Assembly (NCBI RefSeq): GCF_900108095.1
Contig: NZ_FNWL01000002.1
Coordinates: 1,236,741 to 1,300,740, forward strand
Reading direction: 5' to 3'
Origin: Natronorubrum sediminis
GTDB lineage: Archaea; Halobacteriota; Halobacteria; Halobacteriales; Natrialbaceae
DNA length: 64,000 nt
Under the pieces are notes generated by a model. The model ran no database searches. It was given only the letters and a program-made list of their open reading frames with translations, and was not told the origin of the DNA. Each line of letters opens with the position of its first letter. Position 1 is the stretch's first letter. Shown here in pieces: positions 60,370-64,000 of the stretch. A program made the translations under genes and the position numbers.

Positions 60370-62532
60370 TTAGTCCGACGTCGGGCTCGCCTTGGTGTGG
60401 GACTCGTCGTAGCCGATGACGGTCTTAGCGTAGCCGAGCGCAGCCACGATTGCCGCCGCCGCGACGACCTGAAGGACGACGCTGACGAGCGAGCCGAACA
60501 TCGCGGCGAACGCTGCGACGACGTAGAAGCCACGAACCGGGTACGAGAGATTTCGTGCGCCGTCGAAGCCGATGGTCGCCACGATGAGGGCGACCGTTCC
60601 GGCGAGGACGACGGGGAACGCGAGCAGCGTCTCCTGGGACCAGTAGATGAGGCTGTCGTTGGCGACGAACGCGAACGGGATGACGAAGCCGGGTGCACCG
60701 ATCCGGAGCGCCTGAAGGCAGGCTTTGACGAAGCTCGTCCCGGCGATTCGGGCACCGATAGCGACCGAAATTGCAACCGGGGGCGTGATCGCAGAGAGCA
60801 TCGCGAAGTAGAAGACGAACATGTGCGAGGCGATCTCGGGGACGCCCATCTCGGTGACACCGGGAACGACGAGCACGACGACGAGCACGTACGCCGCCGG
60901 CGTCGGCATTCCGAGACCGAACAGGATGCTCGCGATCATCGCGAGGATTAGGACGACGAAGAGCATGCCGCCGCCGATCCCGAGGATGGACGTACTGACT
61001 CGCGGCGCGAGCCCCGTGAACGTCAGCATCTCGATGATAACGCCCATCGCGGCCAGCACGCCCACGAGCGGCGCCATCTCGAGGCCACCGCGACGAAGGG
61101 CGAGTGCGATCTGCTCGAAAACGAGATAACACTCTTTGAATGCCCACGCGACACCGGATTTCACCGAGGTCGGACCGGAGTCGGCACGTGAGGCCTCGAG
61201 TGCGTCGACGACGACGAATTTCAGACTGCCGACGACGAAGATCGTGATGATCGTGTACAGTCCGGCGGTGAGCGGCGTGTACCGAAGCCAGATGAGCGTG
61301 ACGAGGAGCACACCGAGTGGCACGGCGAAGTGGATGCCGTTCAACAGGAGCCGCCAGTCGAACGAACCGACGTTCGGCGAGGTCCAGCCGAACTTCAAGA
61401 CGGCGAAGTGAATACCGATACCGACGCTCAGGTAGAACAGCGCGGCCGGGATGATACCCGCCTGTACGATCTCGAGGTAGCTGACGCCGATGAAGTCAGC
61501 CATGAGGAACGCGGCGACGCCCATCACCGGCGGGAGCATCTGGCCGCCGGCGGAGGCGACCGACTCAATCGCGGCGGAGAAGTCGTCGCGGATGCCCTGA
61601 TCTTGCATCATCGGGATCGTGAAGCTACCAGTCGTGGCGGTGTTCGCCGCGGCGCTGCCGGTAATCGATCCCATTACCATACTGGCGATGACGGCGATCT
61701 GCACGACGCCCGTCTTGAGCGTCTTCCCCAGTTCCCGACCGACCTTGAGGACGAAGTCCATCAGACCGTAGGCTTTGGCGATGCCGGCGAACATGATGAA
61801 GATCGCGACCCACGTCGAGCCGATCCCCATCAGCGTGTCGTGGTAGACGCCCGTGAGTTCGATGGCACCCTCCCTGGTGATCCGCGTCCAGTCGTAGCCG
61901 ATGTGCTGGAGCACGCCGGGCAGGTGCATCGCGAATGCCGTGTGCGCGTAGGCGATCGAAGCCACCGTCACGGCGGCGATGATGTTCCCAAACGCGCGGC
62001 GAGTCGCGTCGATTGCCAGCGCGATCAACACGACGCCGACGACGAGGTCCGCTTGCGTGTGACCCGCAAGGTGGACGTCCTGATGCAGCCGCTGGAAGTT
62101 GAATTCGACGTAGGCCGTCGCGGCGAGGGCCAACACCGCCGAGGCGAGTGCGATGTACGGGTCAATACGGTCGTATCCCTCCCGAATCCGGGCGAATAGA
62201 CCGCGATTCGACACGCTGGTAGACCCAGAGGCGTTCATCGCCCCCGGATCGGGAGTCGCTTGTTCGGCCGATTCCGCCTCCTCGTAGCGCGTTCGGACCA
62301 CGTCGAGGTAGTACAACGCGAGACCTAATCCGAGGAAGACGTTCGAGAACCGCAGACGCATCCACATCAGCGAGTACGCGTAGTAGATCGTCCAGACGGT
62401 GAACGTGATCGCGAGCAGCGTGACCAATGCGTTGAGGACGACTAGCGGCGTGAGTCGTCTCGGAACCCGCTCGGCGACGAACGGGGGCATTCGGGCAGCG
62501 AATCGATCGGCGTAAGGTATTGTTCGTTCCAT
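60370..62532 (-). CDS. TRAP transporter fused DctQM-type permease (TAXI system)
   Basis: The 720-residue protein has about 16-18 hydrophobic helices. A first group (residues ~30-200) corresponds to the small DctQ subunit and the remainder to the large DctM subunit, as is usual for TAXI-type TRAP systems. Motifs such as GSITGSAAANTATTGSFTIPMMQ and SAGGQMLPPVMGVAAFLMADFIGVSY mark the large-subunit core. It forms a Na+-linked carboxylate uptake system with the binding protein encoded 15 nt upstream. Confidence 0.92.
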   Translation of the reverse strand: MERTIPYADRFAARMPPFVAERVPRRLTPLVVLNALVTLLAITFTVWTIYYAYSLMWMRLRFSNVFLGLGLALYYLDVVRTRYEEAESAEQATPDPGAMNASGSTSVSNRGLFARIREGYDRIDPYIALASAVLALAATAYVEFNFQRLHQDVHLAGHTQADLVVGVVLIALAIDATRRAFGNIIAAVTVASIAYAHTAFAMHLPGVLQHIGYDWTRITREGAIELTGVYHDTLMGIGSTWVAIFIMFAGIAKAYGLMDFVLKVGRELGKTLKTGVVQIAVIASMVMGSITGSAAANTATTGSFTIPMMQDQGIRDDFSAAIESVASAGGQMLPPVMGVAAFLMADFIGVSYLEIVQAGIIPAALFYLSVGIGIHFAVLKFGWTSPNVGSFDWRLLLNGIHFAVPLGVLLVTLIWLRYTPLTAGLYTIITIFVVGSLKFVVVDALEASRADSGPTSVKSGVAWAFKECYLVFEQIALALRRGGLEMAPLVGVLAAMGVIIEMLTFTGLAPRVSTSILGIGGGMLFVVLILAMIASILFGLGMPTPAAYVLVVVLVVPGVTEMGVPEIASHMFVFYFAMLSAITPPVAISVAIGARIAGTSFVKACLQALRIGAPGFVIPFAFVANDSLIYWSQETLLAFPVVLAGTVALIVATIGFDGARNLSYPVRGFYVVAAFAAMFGSLVSVVLQVVAAAAIVAALGYAKTVIGYDESHTKASPTSD

Positions 62533-62547
62533 TAGTGCTCAACTCGG

Positions 62548-63591
62548 TTACGGCTCCTCGGCGCGCTCGAGGTCGTCCGACCAGACACCCAGTTCCTCGA
62601 AGAAGTCGGCAGCCGCCGCGTGAAACGGCATGTCGTCGTAAGCGTTTTCGACCCAAAATTCCTCGTCCTCGAGTGGCCCGAGGACGCCGTGGTACTCGTC
62701 GAGTGACTCGCGGTGTTCGTGGAGTTCCTCCAGAAAGTCGTAGACCAGATCGTACTCCAGATCCGCTCGCGAGACGAAGTTGTGAGCGAACGTTTGAGAC
62801 TGGATTTCGTCGGGGACCGATTCGGGCGTGGACTCGCCCTCCTCGAGTTCGCTGCCATCGAAGGATTCGATGAAGAGCCGTTCGTCGTTCTCCCACTCCT
62901 CGACGGTCTCGTCGGCAACGTCGAGGATACGAAGATCGACCGTGCTCATCATCTCCTGGAGCCACCCGGGTTCGGTGTCGAAGTTCATGTACGTCCCGAC
63001 GCCGATGTCGAGACGGCCTTCCTCCATGGCGTTGGCCTGCTCGTCGTACGTGAGGCTTACGCGGTTGTAGTCGCCGATCGCGTTCTCGAGCATGTACTCG
63101 AGTGCCGGAGCTGTTCCCGACCCTTCCGGTGTCGGTGAGATCGTCGTATCACTCGTCGCGTCCTCGATCGTCTCGATGTCCTCGTCCGCTGTACAGAAGA
63201 ACCATGGCAGGTCGTAGAAGTGAAACACTTGCGCCATCTGGAACTCGAGGTCGCCGTACTCGTCGATTCCCTCGGTGACCTCGTAGGCAGCCCAGTCCTG
63301 GAGGTACGCCATCTCGGCTTCCTCTCGCATGAGCGCGCCGACGTTAGCCTCCGTCCCGGGACTCGTCTGTGCCTCAGGGAAGAGTTCGTCGCTGTGTTCG
63401 TTGATGACCGCCGCGATACCCTGATTTGCGGCGTAGGCAGTCGTCCCTTCGGTCGACGTCCGCATGCGTATTGGTTCCCCCTGATTGCCACCGAGACAAC
63501 CTGCGAGTACTGCTGACGTCCCGACGCCGGCAGTGTACAGAAACGACCGCCGGGTCGATACGGTAGACTGGCCACTCGGTTGGTGTGCCAT
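62548..63591 (-). CDS. TAXI-family TRAP transporter solute-binding lipoprotein
   Basis: This is a 347-residue exported protein. The twin-arginine signal STRRSFLYTAGVGTS is followed by a lipobox (AVLAGC near residue 32), so it is anchored to the membrane from outside. The mature part is a TAXI-type periplasmic binding fold (IRMRTSTEGTTAYAANQGIAAVINEHS at its start). It captures the substrate for the fused permease encoded 15 nt downstream. ATG 63591 is preferred over an upstream start at 63612. The divergent neighbour is an acyl-CoA dehydrogenase gene across a 197-bp spacer. Confidence 0.9.
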   Translation of the reverse strand: MAHQPSGQSTVSTRRSFLYTAGVGTSAVLAGCLGGNQGEPIRMRTSTEGTTAYAANQGIAAVINEHSDELFPEAQTSPGTEANVGALMREEAEMAYLQDWAAYEVTEGIDEYGDLEFQMAQVFHFYDLPWFFCTADEDIETIEDATSDTTISPTPEGSGTAPALEYMLENAIGDYNRVSLTYDEQANAMEEGRLDIGVGTYMNFDTEPGWLQEMMSTVDLRILDVADETVEEWENDERLFIESFDGSELEEGESTPESVPDEIQSQTFAHNFVSRADLEYDLVYDFLEELHEHRESLDEYHGVLGPLEDEEFWVENAYDDMPFHAAAADFFEELGVWSDDLERAEEP

Positions 63592-63788
63592 ACCATGGTC
63601 GTCTGTGAGCAACGCCTATAGAAGTACCGAAACGCGAAACGGAGCGCGGAGCGTGTTTCTCTCTTCCTAAGATCAGTGGTACCAAGTCACATTCGGGAGC
63701 AATTTAGTCCCAGTCGACGCCGTTCTCGTGAGACGGCGTGCAACTGTGAACCACAATACCTTTGCACCTCATCGCCGATGTGCTATCC
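63592..63788. promoter_or_regulatory. Divergent promoter region of the TRAP operon and an acyl-CoA dehydrogenase
   Basis: AATACCTTTG (about 63754-63763) is a TATA-like element about 27-30 nt before the ATG at 63789. The opposite end carries the promoter of the TRAP binding-protein gene. A shared regulator of acid uptake and acyl-CoA oxidation would bind here; no clear operator repeat was seen. Confidence 0.4.
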
Positions 63789-64000
63789 ATGTTGGATTTC
63801 CTCACCCTCGAGGAGGACCTCGACCAGGAAGAACGAATGATTCGGGACACGGCCCGGGATTTCGTCGATGAAAAGGTTCGCCCTGACATCGGCGAACACT
63901 TCGAAAACGGCACGTTCCCCACCGACCTCATCACTGAGATGGGCGATCTGGGCTTTTACGCCCCGAATCTCGAGGGGTATGGCTCGCCGAACGTCTCCGA
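63789..64000 (+). CDS. Acyl-CoA dehydrogenase, N-terminal part (cut by window end)
   Basis: The frame starts at ATG 63789 and runs off the right edge after about 70 codons. MLDFLTLEEDLDQEERMIRD followed by ARDFVDEKVRPDIGEHFENGTFP and LGFYAPNLEGYG matches the N-terminal helical domain of acyl-CoA dehydrogenases, with a glutaryl-CoA dehydrogenase-like opening. The catalytic residues lie outside the window, so the substrate class is not certain. It is divergent from the TRAP transporter genes. Confidence 0.82.
   Translation, partial: MLDFLTLEEDLDQEERMIRDTARDFVDEKVRPDIGEHFENGTFPTDLITEMGDLGFYAPNLEGYGSPNVS

Overview
The window is a gene-dense stretch of a haloarchaeal chromosome. G+C is high, the encoded proteins are strongly acidic (Asp/Glu-rich, few Lys), exported proteins carry twin-arginine signals, and many start codons lie about 25-30 nt downstream of a TATA-like box with little or no leader. 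Several genes are archaeal or haloarchaeal markers: a SAMP1-type ubiquitin-like protein, GatD, type II methionine aminopeptidase, class I HMG-CoA reductase, HalOD1 and ribose-1,5-bisphosphate isomerase. The gene set and the abundance of CTCGAG suggest a Natrialbales-type haloarchaeon; the genus cannot be fixed from the sequence alone.

Layout. 1-4245: a Vms1-like peptidyl-tRNA hydrolase cut by the left edge, a DUF1611/enolase-superfamily pair that looks like the D-glutamate (DgcN/DgcA) pathway, and gatD. 4628-8511: a GNAT protein, a small unknown protein, samp1, a K+ channel and deoC. 8583-12794: ribose-1,5-bisphosphate isomerase, a DUF63 membrane protein, a PfkB kinase, a HalOD1 protein and a nucleoside phosphorylase, with most of the early steps of a nucleoside/pentose-bisphosphate salvage route. 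12838-16394: poorly characterised proteins and an AI-2E-type permease. 16526-22360: a lower-G+C surface-polysaccharide block made of a GH26-like lipoprotein and a tightly coupled deacetylase-GT2-GT39 operon. 22756-31000: tRNA methylthiotransferase, a frameshifted beta-helix lipoprotein, redox proteins, cupin, HIT, two tiny zinc-ribbon proteins, MetAP and an isoaspartyl peptidase.

31031-45409: isocitrate dehydrogenase followed by an unusual array of hairpins, exported hydrolases, an SDR, an Nramp-like transporter lacking the usual metal ligands, hmgA, an amidohydrolase, an LLM-class enzyme and a Gfo/Idh/MocA dehydrogenase. 45614-50708: the nadA-nadB-nadC operon for de novo NAD synthesis and an aldehyde dehydrogenase. 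50731-53045: tRNA-Leu(UAA) followed by two tandem structured repeats carrying its 3' end, a ferredoxin and an SDR. 53499-64000: lipid and organic-acid catabolism (3-hydroxyacyl-CoA dehydrogenase, thiolase, two acyl-CoA dehydrogenases, acyl-CoA ligase) with a TAXI-type TRAP transporter, plus a membrane-inserted metallophosphoesterase.

No insertion sequence, integrase, CRISPR array, rRNA or replication origin was seen. The most unusual signals are the tRNA-Leu-linked tandem repeats, whose hairpins keep their shape while their sequence changes, the hairpin array behind icd, the polysaccharide operon with a zinc-ribbon/deacetylase fusion, and several inverted repeats placed on or around TATA boxes.
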